Origin: Todiramphus chloris collaris
Taxonomy: Eukaryota; Chordata; Aves; Coraciiformes; Alcedinidae
DNA length: 64,000 nt
Reading direction: 5' to 3'
NCBI GenBank assembly: GCA_025345505.1
Contig: JANVCC010009942.1
Location: forward strand, 474,081-538,080
The position numbers and the translations under genes were made by a program. Every line of letters begins with the position of its first letter. The first letter of the stretch is position 1. Shown here piece by piece: positions 15,001 to 26,767 of the stretch. The notes beneath the pieces were generated by a model. It did no database searches. It was not told the DNA's origin and saw only the letters and a program-made list of their open reading frames with translations.

Positions 15001-18000
15001 AATTCCCATAATGTTTGCTTGCCAGCTCTGGTGGTGAGCTGTGGACTGGGAAAAGCCATATGCCTCAACTTGTTACAGGTCTTAGAATTGCCTGTCTGAT
15101 GTATTTTGCTTCTGATGAGTTATACAGACTGTGCTATGTGGTTTTGATGTTTCTTCTGAATGAAATATTGATTTATATATAGTTTTCTCTACTTCTGAGC
15201 TTGAGCTGGAAGATGGCCTCAATGATTTCTTTTATAAATATTTCAATAAAATCTTTAAATCTGATATTTCTACTTATTTCCAGCTGGGTCATTAGTCATA
15301 AGGTTTTTATACAGCACAGAACAATATAAAATTGAAAATCTTTATAATGTAAAACTTAACAAGCTCATGGGCAGAGCTGCCAAGTGCTAATAATAAGTGG
15401 GGGCATTGGTATTTTAAAAAATATCAGTATGCACATGAAAACTACCTTTATTTCTAAAAGGGCCTTTGGACTTTAATTGCAATTTGAAAGACAGAAGAAG
15501 ATATGAGACAGTGTCAGATTTGCAGCTTGTGTTCTCTCTCCTGATCTTTTTCCTGCCTCTGTCTGTGCAGGAAGCAGCATGTAGGATAAGAATTTGTCTG
15601 GACCATTACAGCTCCAGCTATTGGATTGTTTGCAGCTTATCTCTTACACTTCTTGCTCTGTTTGCAGATTGTGGTCACTACTGGGGCAAATGGAAAAGGA
15701 GGAAAGTGGAAGTCCAGAACCATTCACAATATTTGGAGAGAGAACTGCAAGAGAAAAGCACATACATTTTTACACTGAACACTGTGCAGTGGTGTTAAGT
15801 ATGCTGGAAGTCTGGAGCCAGTTGTGAGGAAAACATGGAGTAAATATAGAACAGCCACAAGGCAGGAAAGTACTGCCTTGCCAGGAGACACAGCACCAAA
15901 AAAATACATCTTTAATCCAAGTAGGAGTTACTGATGAGATCAAATGAATTTTGCATGCTCTTGATTCTCATAATACTGTCATTTGGCTGATTCATGAATC
16001 ACTTTGAAAGGGACTAATTAGGAACTGAATTGAAACATTTTAGAGGTCGAAAATTTTCATTTATTTCTTTGCTTTTCATTCCAACAAAGAATTTTGGCAA
16101 TTCCTATCTACCTGGGGAATATCTTTTCTACCATGTCACATCCTTTATAGTAAAAAAATAGATTCTGTATTTTTTCCTGTTCTTTTCACACACAAAAAAT
16201 GGACTTGGATTTGCTGGCAGTATATCAGAAGTAAGAGAGAAGTTTCCCCCCCTTAAAGGGAAATCTGAATCTTGGAAGAGAACACATGTCAAAGTTTTAT
16301 ATTATTCCACATGTTTTTTTCCTTATCAGCTTAGTTGTGCAAACATTTTTATAGACCAGATCACATCAGACCACCCTTTTTCACCATGTTTTTTGCTTCA
16401 GTGCCTGAATGCACATACCCATAATTTTTCTTCTCATGCCTTCTTTTGTTAATGATTGCTTAAAGCTACTCAGCCTCCTCTCTCTATGTTTCCTATTAAA
16501 TGTGGAAAGCACTGTTCTGGCAGAAAGCCACAGCTGGATACTTTGGCGTCTGAAGCAGAATGTGGAGATGAACCATGACTCTCTATATCCTCCACCACTG
16601 GAACCTGCACATCTATCCACCCACAGAACTCTGTTGAATACAAATACTCAAACATGTTTGGCATTCTAGTAGAAATGCTTATTAAAACAGAAACTCTTGA
16701 TTTCATCAAACCATAGACCATCTTTCAATGATGCCTAAAAATATTCTTTGTTATCTCTGGGCACCTTACAGCACCCAAAATTGTAGTGCAATGCTGTGAA
16801 TATGACATATGCCATTGATTTCAGTAAGTGTGGATGGGTGCTTCAATATAAAAACCCTTGGGTCAGTATTTAATTGCTTTGAGAATCCAATTTCAATTAG
16901 TTTATATTTAGATGCTTCTTTACAGTCATAAAGGGAATAAGAAATACTTATTCACATGTTGATGTGGGAAACTGTAAGTAATATAATGTGGGTTTAAGCT
17001 GGCACAAAGACAGAAAATAGAACAAGGACAGAAAAAGAACTATTGCAGGCAGCAGAAGGAAGAGACCTGAAGGAAAATCCAAGAGGATGATATAATCTTC
17101 TTTAAACAACAACTGACAACCAGGCTATTAAGAGGAATGGTACATGAAATTACTGGCAATGCTGCAGTGAACTTCATGTCCCTTTGTTCCTCGGTTTAAC
17201 TGTAACAGAGCAGGAGAGGACAGAAGAGCCTGATCACTGATTGTATGGAGGCTTGTCTCCCCTCCCATCGGCTAAAATGGATGATGTTAAAAGATGAGTC
17301 TGGGGAATGCCCTGCTTGTACCAGCAGCACCCATTTTGGTGCTGCCCAGTGGCTTATGCAGATGTGTGTGGGTCTTTAGGTGATATGCTTTATCCCAGAG
17401 AGGGGACCCTAGAGTGGGCTGCTGCCTGAGCAATTGCTGAAACTCTTTTAAGGGCTTCTCCTCTAGTTCTTGGCTTGTCAGATGATTAGATGTGATTTGA
17501 TGGCAGAAAAGAATATGGGACCTTTTAGGCAGAAAAGTTTTCAGATGCAGGTAAGTTCATCTGTCACATAGGTTACCTGAGCAGGTTTTACAACAACGGG
17601 ACTGCACATGTGATGTAGCCCACGAATTGTGTTCCTCATGCTACAGCTTGTAACATAAATAATGTTACAGAATTAAAGTGAAAACCAGCCTATATCTTTA
17701 TTTTTTATCATCTGGATAAGGTCCTCACAAGAATGTATTTTTTGACAATTTTCTTAATGCTTCATAGTACAATATTTGTAATGTTTTGTTACTGCCATAC
17801 ATGCTTGGTGTGATTTATTATTGTGCACTAACAGACCAGCACTTTTAAAAAGCCATCTAGAAAAGTCTGAAGTTCCAGAAACCTCTTGTTTTCAGCTTGC
17901 TTAGTTCAATTGCATGTGTAGTAGAGAAACTGTCTGAGCTGCTGGCTGTTATCTGAATACACTCTAGACATGTGATTCTGCATGTTGCATCATTGCTGGT

Positions 18001-19450
18001 GGCATAGAACTTATTATTTATAAGGAAACCAGGTATGTATTTCTGCCTTTGGCAGTTTCTGTATGAAAAGATCTTGCTGTTGTGTTCATACCTACACCTC
18101 ATTGTAGAGCCCCTTGATGAACACAACAAACTCTATTAGAGGCATGTTTGAAAGAAAAACTTTCATAATCACATTCAGGCACTTTTCACTTTCTGTGAGT
18201 TCTCTGAGATATTCACATAGTATATGATTATGAAACAGAAGTTAGACTTCAGTTTGATAAAGTAGTGAGCAAACTTCAAAATTTGAAGAGTTTAATTCAG
18301 ATAAGTGCTGAAAAATCCAAAGGTTTTCTCAGATCTTCTGAGCAAGGCTGGAGTTGAATGGGAGATGTAAAAGAATCTACTTTCTTTTACTCCTGCAATT
18401 TTATATATGCTCTCTTCTCAGCTGCAGGAAGTGCTGAAGAACTCAGAAAAGAAAATCAAGTTTAAAGTATTGAATCGTACTTTTTCAAACTTCAGGAAAG
18501 GTTATTGGCTTTCAAGTGGTCATTTCAATCTGCTTATCTGATGCACAGCTGTGTGATATTTCTGGAAGACCCTCTCCTTTTCAAGAAGAAGACATCAAAG
18601 CAAAGGAATGATATATTTTACAGAGGGTTTGCTTTACTTATTTTTTTTATTCTTTGCTTTTTTGCATACCATTGTAGCAGAGTATCAGGTCTCTGGACAG
18701 GCAACAGAGTGCCCCACTGAGGGCACACACAGCCCAGGATATGTAGCTATATTGTAGGTGTGTCTGCTCCAAGCTCTGGACCCTGTTGCTCCCAACAACA
18801 GTTGTTGTTGGAATCCCCTTGACTGCTATCAGACCTGCCTTGTTGCCCTTGCCCTCAGCTCCTGGCTCACGTTTCCTGGAGGAGCAGCCAGGGAAGTCTG
18901 TGGACCTTTCATGAGTACATTGTGCTCTGCTGCTAACCTTGCTGATGTATGTTTTCTCAGTTGGAGTGAACTTTAAAGACTAGCAAAATAAGCAAGTACT
19001 GCCAAGCTCTTTCAGATTTTTAAGTGAAACATCTTGCGCTATCTTTTAGCAAATCAGTCTCAGTGGAGTCCCTGATTTGCTTGACACATGGATCTTTCTA
19101 TTTTAAATTTGTAGCTGCTTTTCTGTTTGTTTTTTATATATACTGATTGGGTTTTTTTTTTTTTTTTTTTAAATACAGTGTAACATTAACAGTTTTAAAT
19201 AGTGAAATTATTACATCTTTGGGATTCATCAGTCAGCATAAGGTTTTTAGGAAGGCTTTTTCTTGTAGTTGGTGTATTTTCAGTCTCATAACTTCATCTC
19301 CTTGCATGGATGTGTGAAACCTTTTTAATAAGGGATTAATCAGTAACATCTAGCTCTTCTGTGAATGTCATTTCTTCATATGTGTTTATGTTTGTGCTTA
19401 CATAATTCAAATATTCATAAACAATATAATTATAAAGATAAAATACATAC
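1..19450. other. Unique AT-rich sequence, no recognised gene or interspersed repeat
   Basis: About 19 kb with no CR1 tail, no LTR ends, no RNA gene and no frame that I recognise. Open frames are short and scattered over all six frames, as expected by chance in AT-rich DNA; the longest is 174 codons on the minus strand at 3317-3841. GC-richer islands lie around 2040-2400, 6430-6600, 13730-13960, 14700-14930 and 18660-18960, none of which reads as a known exon. A T-run lies at 19152-19170. The stretch is likely intron or intergenic DNA; short conserved exons or regulatory elements could be present but cannot be told apart by eye. Confidence 0.6.
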
Positions 19451-20222
19451 TGTCCTGGTTTGAGTGAAAACAGAACTAATTCTGTTCAATAATTTTACTT
19501 TTCAGCTCGGTTCTTTTAATTAACTGCACTTTCTGAAGTTGGCAGCCTGTTCTCACAGACAGTGCCTGCTTCTAGCAGTGATAACACCTTATGTTTAGAG
19601 TTACTACCAAGGACTGGTATGCAGACCAAGGCCACTGCTGGGTCCTGTGTACCACATTGCGGGGTGCAGAAAGTGGAAAGGCTGCACCTGCAGGGAGGAG
19701 TGGACAGGATGGGTGAGTCTAAACTGACCAGCGAGGTATTCCATCCCATATACACCATATTTGGTCTAGAGCTGAGGGACCCGAAGGGTCTCTGGGCTCT
19801 TNNNNNNNNNNGTCCTCTTTCGGTTCCTTCCTCGGAGCACCCAAGGAGGACTCTGTCCGTCTGCCTTTGATCCCAATTTGTGTGTTCCTAATCCCAGTAC
19901 CAGAATCCAGCTCCTGAACACAGCTCCCATCTGCTGTGGGGCCCAGTCTGGGACTCCCCCAGTGCCTGCACAACATCAGTGGTGACGGTGATGTAATTAC
20001 CATCAAGGGGGTTGGGTTTGATACTGGTTTTGTATATATTTGTATATATTCCATTTTTATTATTATTAATTTCCTTTTCATTAAAGCTGTTCTAGTTTCC
20101 TTTTCTAATCGCTAAGTCTCTCTCCCTTATTCCCTTTCTCTTCCCCTCTGGGGAGGGAGGGGGGTTAACAGAGAGCGTCTGTTATAGTTTAAGGGGCTGC
20201 CCTGACCCTAAACCGTGAGACA
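19451..20222 (+). mobile_element. Solo LTR of an avian endogenous retrovirus
   Basis: The element begins TGTCCTGGTTT and ends CCTAAACCGTGAGACA, an imperfect inverted pair typical of avian retroviral LTRs. A likely polyadenylation signal ATTAAA lies at 20080-20085, after TATA-like TGTATATATT repeats at about 20032-20050, and a pyrimidine/purine-rich block follows at 20116-20163. No primer-binding site, gag, pol or env follows, so this is a solo LTR left by LTR-LTR recombination. The hexamer ACATAC stands just before it (19445-19450) and again at 20220-20225. If this is the target duplication, the LTR ends near 20219 and a 6-bp duplication points to an ERVK-like integrase; if the element ends at ACA (20222) no clean duplication is seen. 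A 10-base N gap at 19802-19811 interrupts it. The family assignment is inference. Confidence 0.75.
19802..19811. other. Assembly gap of 10 Ns
   Basis: Ten undetermined bases inside the LTR. A round-number gap often stands for unknown length, so the true LTR may be longer and the short frames read across it on either strand are meaningless. Confidence 0.95.
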
Positions 20223-20250
20223 TACATATATATATATATATATATGTTAT
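20223..20250. repeat. TA microsatellite
   Basis: A run of alternating TA (TACATA then about ten TA units) directly abuts the 3' end of the solo LTR. It probably belongs to the insertion target, since the left flank of the LTR also reads as TACATAC. Length is likely polymorphic. Confidence 0.85.
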
Positions 20251-20307
20251 TATACAAACAATGTCATTTACTTCTGCCTAATTTTCTAGTAAGTTCATCA
20301 GTACCAG

Positions 20308-20901
20308 ATCATAGAATCAATCATAGAATCATAGAATAACAGAATCATAGAATGATGGGGGTTGGAAGGGATCTCTGGAGATCATCAAGTCCAACCTGCC
20401 AGCCAGCTCAGGATCACCTAGGGCAGGCCACAGAAGACCAGATCCATGAGGATCTTGAAAGTGCCTAGGAAAGGAGACACTACAACGTTTCTGGGCAGCC
20501 TCTTCCAGTGCTCACAGTGAAGAAGTTTTTCCTGATGTTGAGGTGGAACTTCCTATGTTTCACCTTGCTACCATTACCTCTTATCCTATCACAGGGCACA
20601 ACTGAAAAGACACTGGCCGCGTCTACTTGACATCTATCCTTCAAATATTTGTAAACATTAGTAAGGTCCCCTCTCAGTCTTCTCCAGACTAAACAACCCC
20701 AGGGCTCTCAGCCTTTCCTCATTAGAGAGATGTTCCAGTCCCTTAATCACATTTGTAGCTCTCTGTTGGACTCTCTCTAGTATTTCCCTGTCCCTCTTGA
20801 ACTGGGGAGATCAGAACTGAACACAGTATTCCAGAAGTGTCTCACTAGTGCAGAGTAGAGGGGGAGGAGAACCTCCCTCAATCTACTGGCTGGACATCTT
20901 C
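20308..20901 (-). mobile_element. CR1 retrotransposon, 3' part, 5'-truncated
   Basis: Read on the minus strand this is the C-terminal part of CR1 ORF2 plus the 3' UTR, ending in several copies of the ATTCTATGAT-type tail (plus-strand complement ATCATAGAAT at 20308-20352). Plus-strand landmarks in order are the tail, the GTTGGAAGGG block, CAAGTCCAACC, the GTGAAGAAGTTTTTCC block and the CAGAACTGAACACAGTATTCCAG block. Internal stops and indels have removed any long frame. CR1 inserts by target-primed reverse transcription and is usually 5'-truncated, as here; the break is near 20901. An extra AATC within the tail shows tail slippage. Confidence 0.93.
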
Positions 20902-23900
20902 AGATGATGAATTCAAACTGTGAGAAAGACTCTGATTATGCAAAATCTCTTTTACTGGTTTAGTGATGTCAAGAACTTGAGAAAGTATGGCAAATTTCAA
21001 AACAAGAAGATCATATGAGAATCATAGGCTACGAAGCCCTAAACCACATCTTTTTGCCAAGGTCTTATGACAAAAGCCAATTGAATTATCTTTCTAGCAT
21101 CATGCTATGGTATTTTTGTGGTGTGCTGTTTTAAGAGTAAACGGGATTTACTTCAGCCCATCTCTGCTGAAGTACTCTACCTCTTTTTTACTCAATATTT
21201 CATAGACTATTAAAAAATAAGAGCTGAAGGAGCCTGTGAATCCATCCTCTACTCCTAAATGGGTTGATTATATCTCCCGAGAGGCATGTCCCGAACTCTT
21301 AAAGAACTTAAAGGTCTTAAAGATGCAGCTTGATTTCTGCCAGCTACCCTAATCACTGTAGGACCTTTACATTGCACGCATGCTCAGATGCTTGATACTC
21401 TTGCTGCTGAGTGTCTCATTTGAAATTCACTGATAGCTTTAGGCTCAATCCTTTTCATTCACTTATATGCAGGTTATAGATGGGAATAGCAATGATCACT
21501 GCAGTATTGGGCACATCCAGTGGTATAATTTAAAAGAAAAAGTCTCTGAAACATTTCTTACAGAGTCATTTCTGGATTGCAGAATTCTGGATTGTTTTTA
21601 TCAGTATAATAACTGTTATCTCTTCAGAAGAAAGCATACTTCCTGACATATTCAGCAATATTTTATTCACTCTCCTAAATTTCAATCCCACAAAAGATAT
21701 CTCCATGACTTTGTTTTTATCTTATTTTGTCACATAATGTGATTTTTCTTCCATACGTTTTGTTTACAAGTGATGTTTTATTACAATTAATACAATAATT
21801 AAAAGTCTCATCACAAGTGCTAGTGATGGATCTTCTGTTCCCTTTCAGCAACTTTGTGTGTGTCCACAAAACAAGTGTTCAAGTGACAAGAGTTTTCCTC
21901 CTGGCTTCCCATGATGTACAACGGACCATAAATACTGTCACTGAGCATTTTTTTCTTGTCTCTGTGAAGGAGTAGCAGGTTCTATATCAAAATGTGCTGT
22001 GTGAATTTAGGGAAGTTTAAAACGGATGAATCCATCCATTTGCAAAACAAATACATCAATCAAATAACACAGATTTATTAAGGTTGCATTAACTTGGTTT
22101 TATAAGGGAATTCAGCTTGTGCATACACAAAAATGCAACAGACTAGTCCAAAGTAAAAAATGTAGTATCAATTTTAGCAGTGGACATGTATGCACATTTT
22201 TAAGTTTATGCTTTAAGAAAATTGGACTCCCAATCTCATCAGGTCCTCATGTTCCCCTGTAACACTCATAGTTGCATTGAGTATTAGTAGTGAGAGAAGA
22301 TATATATCACAAGTCTACAGAGGTAGGAGATTTGAGTAATTGTATGACCTAGTTGAATCACCAGCCTCATATATATTCCTGTATTGTCCCTTTTATTCAA
22401 AGTAATTATTTTTAATTTTATGGATCTGTGTTGTTTTCAAGAATACTTATGATGAAAATAGTGGCTCATCAGGTGAAAAAAGCAGAGTGGCTGTGATCTT
22501 AAAACATCAAATCAGATGCAATTATTTTGAAATTTGATGTTCTGAGAGCTGAAACTGAGCTGCAGGATCACTGAACATGACCCAGGAGGTTCAAAGCTTT
22601 TTAGCTCATGAGGACCTTTAACGAAAATTTTGTAGCAGATATTTGTGTGAACATATGCATACAGAGGAGGTTTAAAGTGAAAAATGTAATATTAGAGAGG
22701 GTCATTATTTATTATCGTTACAATTATTTTTTATCTATATTAATTATTCTTCACCAAGACAATGTTAACAACATGAGAATATTCAGTTGTGATTTTTTTT
22801 TTAATAGAAAAAATTAGTTGTTTCTTGGAAAAGTACCTTTCCTTGTCCATCTCTGTAAGCTTAGAGATTTTCACAGACATCTGTACTGTGAGCTTCTGCT
22901 TGAGCACACAAAAACTCCGGTAGAGAGTAACACATCTATTTAACAGTTTTGCATAGGATCTGTAGGAACATGTTTCAGTTTGGAGTTTTTATTGATCATC
23001 CACAAGATTGCAGTGGTGAGCATGCAGTGACAAAGATAAGCATGAGAAGGGCAAAAGCAGGAGAAAGTTACAAAGTCCTTTACAAGACTATGGCAATTTT
23101 TTGCCCATGGTGTAACAAATAAATAGTGTTATCCTATTAGTATTATTCTGATAATGGATAGCCTATACTGTCTTTGTTTTGTCCTCTTAAGACCTTGTGT
23201 TGTGCCAATGCCACATGTGACTGTTGGGGCAGAAACATAAAGAAGATTGTTGAAGAAATGGTAAACTTCTTGTGGAAATGGATTCCCACTGTACCTAAAA
23301 TAAGACCCTCTCACTTGACCTAAAGGTTGAGTCAAAATTCTGGTCCTGTCTTATTAAGTACCAGTTCTGGTCAAATTTCTGTAAGTATGAACTCAGAGGT
23401 ACTCTGCTGAAATTGGTAGAAACACTTCAGCTTCAAGGTGGCATAAATGCTCCTGTTTAAAATTAGTATCTGTTTTTTTTTATTCTGTTCATTTCACATT
23501 TTCCCTTTGAGGGAAAATCAATCCCTTTCCATTTCTGCCTGTTAATGAATTTATTTTAGTGATAAGAATGAGAATGTAATTCTTCTATTTTCTGTAGAAT
23601 AATTAAAGATTCACTGGGGAGAGGGAAGCATTGTGGATCCCACTGGGTAGGAGATCCACAAAGAAAATTAAAAGACAGAGTTTGAACCTCTGGTCTGACT
23701 AATATTTATATATTTTATGAGAAGAGGAACAATTCCCACTGACAAAAGCCCTATTTTAGAGACTACTCATTTGTTTTTGCAGAGCTCTTAAGTCCCTGCA
23801 CGTATCTAGCTATTTGGACCTGAAATCTTTTCTCCTCAGATGTGAGTGAATTCACTTTGGATTAAATAGTTTAGGTAAGTGGACTTCAGTGCATACATCT

Positions 23901-24337
23901 TTTCCAGCTGTTCAACCAGGCCAAGTCCCAAATGGCTTTATAACATAAGGGCAGCAGAGTTGTATTGGCTGCTCTGGTGCTTTGGCTCTTGTCCTGCAAG
24001 GAGGCATGTAGGCACCCCTCTGCCCCTCACACCAACTGTTTTTGCTGATTGTTCAGTGATGCTGAGTTCTGCCTCAAGGAAAGTCCCCAGACCTCTCCTT
24101 GGAGTGCAGGATTAATGACAGTGAAGTCTGAAGCAGCCGTGGTAAACTGGCTTTCAAGCAAAGGACTCCCCTCAGTTGTAGACCAGGTCTTGCTCCCTAC
24201 TCTGATCTCTGAAGGTAGCCTTCAGTCAAACACTGCACACAACTGGACAGGGAAGGCAGAAATGCTTGTTCTGCTGCCTTCTTTCTCATCCTTCTGAGAC
24301 TTACAGAAATATATATGTCAGCAATAGGGTGATTTCG
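20902..24337. other. Unique AT-rich sequence, nothing recognised
   Basis: No repeat tail, LTR end, RNA gene or plausible exon recognised. Open frames are all under about 75 codons. Short homopolymers occur (T-run near 22794-22802). Confidence 0.55.
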
Positions 24338-25285
24338 TAGAATCATAGAATGGCTTGGGTTGGAAAGGACCTTAAAGATCATGTAGTTCCAAACCCCCTG
24401 ACATCGGCAGGGACAACTCCCACTAGACCAAGCTGCAGAAAGCCCCATCTAACCTGACCTTGAGCACATCCAGTGATGGCGCATCCACAGCTTCCCTGGG
24501 CAACATGTTCCAGCATTTCACTGCACTTAGAATGAAGAACTTTTTCCTGATTTCTAATCTAAATCTACCCTCTTCCAGTTTGGATCTATTGTCCTATCAC
24601 TACAAGCCGTTGTAAAAAAGTCCCTCCCCAGCTTTTCTGTAGGCCCCCTTAGTATTGCAAGGCCACAATAAGGTCTCCCCAGAGCCTTTTCTTCTCGAGG
24701 ATGAACAACATCAACTCTTTCAGCCTGTTCTCATAAGAGCAGTGCTCCAGACCTGTGATCATATCTGTGGTCCTCCTCTGGATCTTCTCCAACAGGTCCA
24801 TGTCCTTTTTTCGTTGGAAGCTTCAGAGCTGGATGCAGTACTCCAGGTGGAATCACATGTTAGCAGACCAGAGGGACAAAATCATGTTCCTCAACCTGCT
24901 GGCCACATTTCTTTTGATAACAGTCCAGGACAGAGTTAGCTTTTTGGGCTGAACTTGTAGACTGTTGGCTTATGTTGAGCATTTCATCAACCAGCACCCC
25001 CAAGCCTTTCTCCTCAGGACTACTTTCAATACATTTTCTGCCCAGTCTGTATTTGTGCTTGGGATTGCCCTGACCCATGTGCAGGACCTTGAACTTGGAC
25101 TCGTTGTACTTCATGAGGTTGACATGGGCCCACCTCTCAAACCTGTCAAGGTCCCTCTGAATAGCATTCCACCCATCAGGAGTGTCAACTGCTCCACTCA
25201 GTCTGGTGTCATCTACAAACATGGTGAGAGTGCACTCAATCCCACTGTCTATTGCACTGATGAAGATATTGAACAGCGTTAGTCC
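24338..25285 (-). mobile_element. CR1 retrotransposon, RT C-terminal half and 3' end
   Basis: A minus-strand CR1 copy of about 0.95 kb. The 3' end (plus-strand left) shows TAGAATCATAGAATGG and the block GGTTGGAAAGGACCTTAAAGATCAT, which mark a different CR1 subfamily from the copies at 42757 and 59078. It reads leftward through the RT thumb/C-terminal region up to RT motif C near 25208-25219, and the 5' truncation lies just beyond, near 25285. The wording of the encoded protein (DAIQRDLDR-type and NLMKxNxxKxKVLHMG motifs) is typical of bird CR1 ORF2. Confidence 0.93.
24860..25222 (-). pseudogene. CR1 ORF2 fragment, reverse transcriptase from motif C onward
   Basis: A 120-codon open remnant of CR1 reverse transcriptase. 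It opens at the catalytic FVDD box (motif C, residues 2-5, both metal-binding aspartates present), followed by DTRLSG, the AIQRDLDRFERWA helix, NLMKYNESK and KVLHMGQGNP. About 100 residues in, the frame drifts from the family (QKKCGQQ) and ends early, so a frameshift is likely near 24880-24910. Motifs A and B are absent because the element is 5'-truncated. Not functional. Confidence 0.88.
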
Positions 25286-25633
25286 CTTTCCTTCCCTCCA
25301 GCATCCCTTCTTTCCAGTGTGTTAGCTGCCTGGTGTTGGATTTGAATATACTATCACTGGTGATAGAGCTGACTGACTTTTAGATAAACTTGATTTTCTG
25401 TCCTTGTGCTTGCACTTATCTGCAAAGAGCTGCAGAAAAGAATCTGTGGATTGAGTTAAAAACATGTCTTCAGCATCCCTTCATTCATCTGGTTACCAGG
25501 ATTCCAGCAGCCCCCCAGAGATGAAATGAGAGCTTTCAAGTCTTTAATAATTCTTTTTCAATGCAGGTATAGAATGCTACATAAATCTGAAAGTCTCCAT
25601 TGTAAAGTACTTCATTAATTTCAGAGTAGAAGG

Positions 25634-25680
25634 AATTTTTTTCCCTGGTAGTGATGAACAAATTTTTTTCCCTGTTAGTG
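25634..25680. repeat. Short direct duplication, period 27
   Basis: The motif AATTTTTTTCCCTGGTAGTG at 25634-25653 recurs at 25661-25680 with one G-to-T change, separated by 7 bases. It is probably a local replication-slippage or repair duplication. Confidence 0.8.
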
Positions 25681-26749
25681 CTGGAAATCAAGGAGCTACA
25701 ATCAGTAGTCTGCAGTCAGTACATATATAGACAAATAACACTCCTTAGTGTAACATGATACATGAAACAGAAGATAGTCCATTCTCCTGGTGAGTTTTTG
25801 GCTTTTCTGCAGAAAACTTTTCTTTCATTCATGAATTCAGAGAGATGAAATACATGTAAGAAATGTATTGGGAGACTTATGGTGGTGTTAATTTTAAATA
25901 AAACACTTTCACTAAATCACATTTTAGATTCCAGAGAACATGTGTGTATATGAACAAGTTAGAAAGATAAATAAATACATTTTAAATGGACATTTATACC
26001 AGTTTTACACCAGATCAAAATCTAGCCCCTAGCATTCAAGAAAACAAAAATTTTTAATTATCCCCATATTTATACTGGCTCAAAAAAGAAGATTTTATAG
26101 CACGAGTCACATCCTGTAGCTTGATAATGACAAAATATCTTGTTATTTAGTGACCCTGAAACATGTGCCATCTTTGTTGGGTGTTTTCTCAAGATTTAAA
26201 GATTTTCTGTGATTAATGTCTGAGTCTTTCCCCTGTTAGTGACATTTTTTATTACCTTTAGACTTCTGGTAATAGTAAAATATGTTCTTATTTTTAAATT
26301 TCATGCTGTCAGTGCCACTCTGGTGTACAGTGGGTGCTGGTAACAAGTCAACACTTGCTGGCTGTTGCCATGCAGCAGAATCTTAGATAAAGCAAATATT
26401 TCCTGCTCAGTCAGGGATTCCATTATGTGGAAACTGACCATGAGTGTTGGCTTGTGATGACAATCATTCCTAACAATTTTCAGTCTGGCATTTGAGATGC
26501 CACTCATAGGCTGAAGGTTCCCTCATTCTACTTCTGGCTTTTCCATTGACTCTGGGAGAAGGAAGTTGGTTTCTGCCCTTCACTATCTCTAAATTATAAG
26601 TAGATTTTGTAGTTAAAACCAGTCAGAAACTTTTTACTAAAAATATCATTTGTCTGGCAATACTGATCTTGCATACAAAAAGAATTCCCAGATATGACTT
26701 TTTGTTTGTCAAAGATTTTAGCAGAAAGAGAAGTCACTTCTGACAGACC

Positions 26750-26767
26750 TTTTTTTTTTTTTTTTTT
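26750..26767. repeat. Poly-T run (18)
   Basis: Eighteen consecutive T. No retrosequence is recognisable on either side, so it is treated as simple sequence. Confidence 0.9.

Noticed and set aside
18660..18960. GC-richer block with a CAACAAC/GTTGTTG inverted pair near 18795-18812, possible old LTR or exon
   Set aside because: No terminal motifs, no target duplication, no recognised protein; the short stem is expected by chance.
19562..20081. Open frames crossing the N gap on both strands
   Set aside because: They lie in the solo LTR and read through undetermined bases.
24860..25222. 120-codon minus-strand frame as an independent gene
   Set aside because: It is CR1 reverse transcriptase, within an element whose 3' tail is visible.
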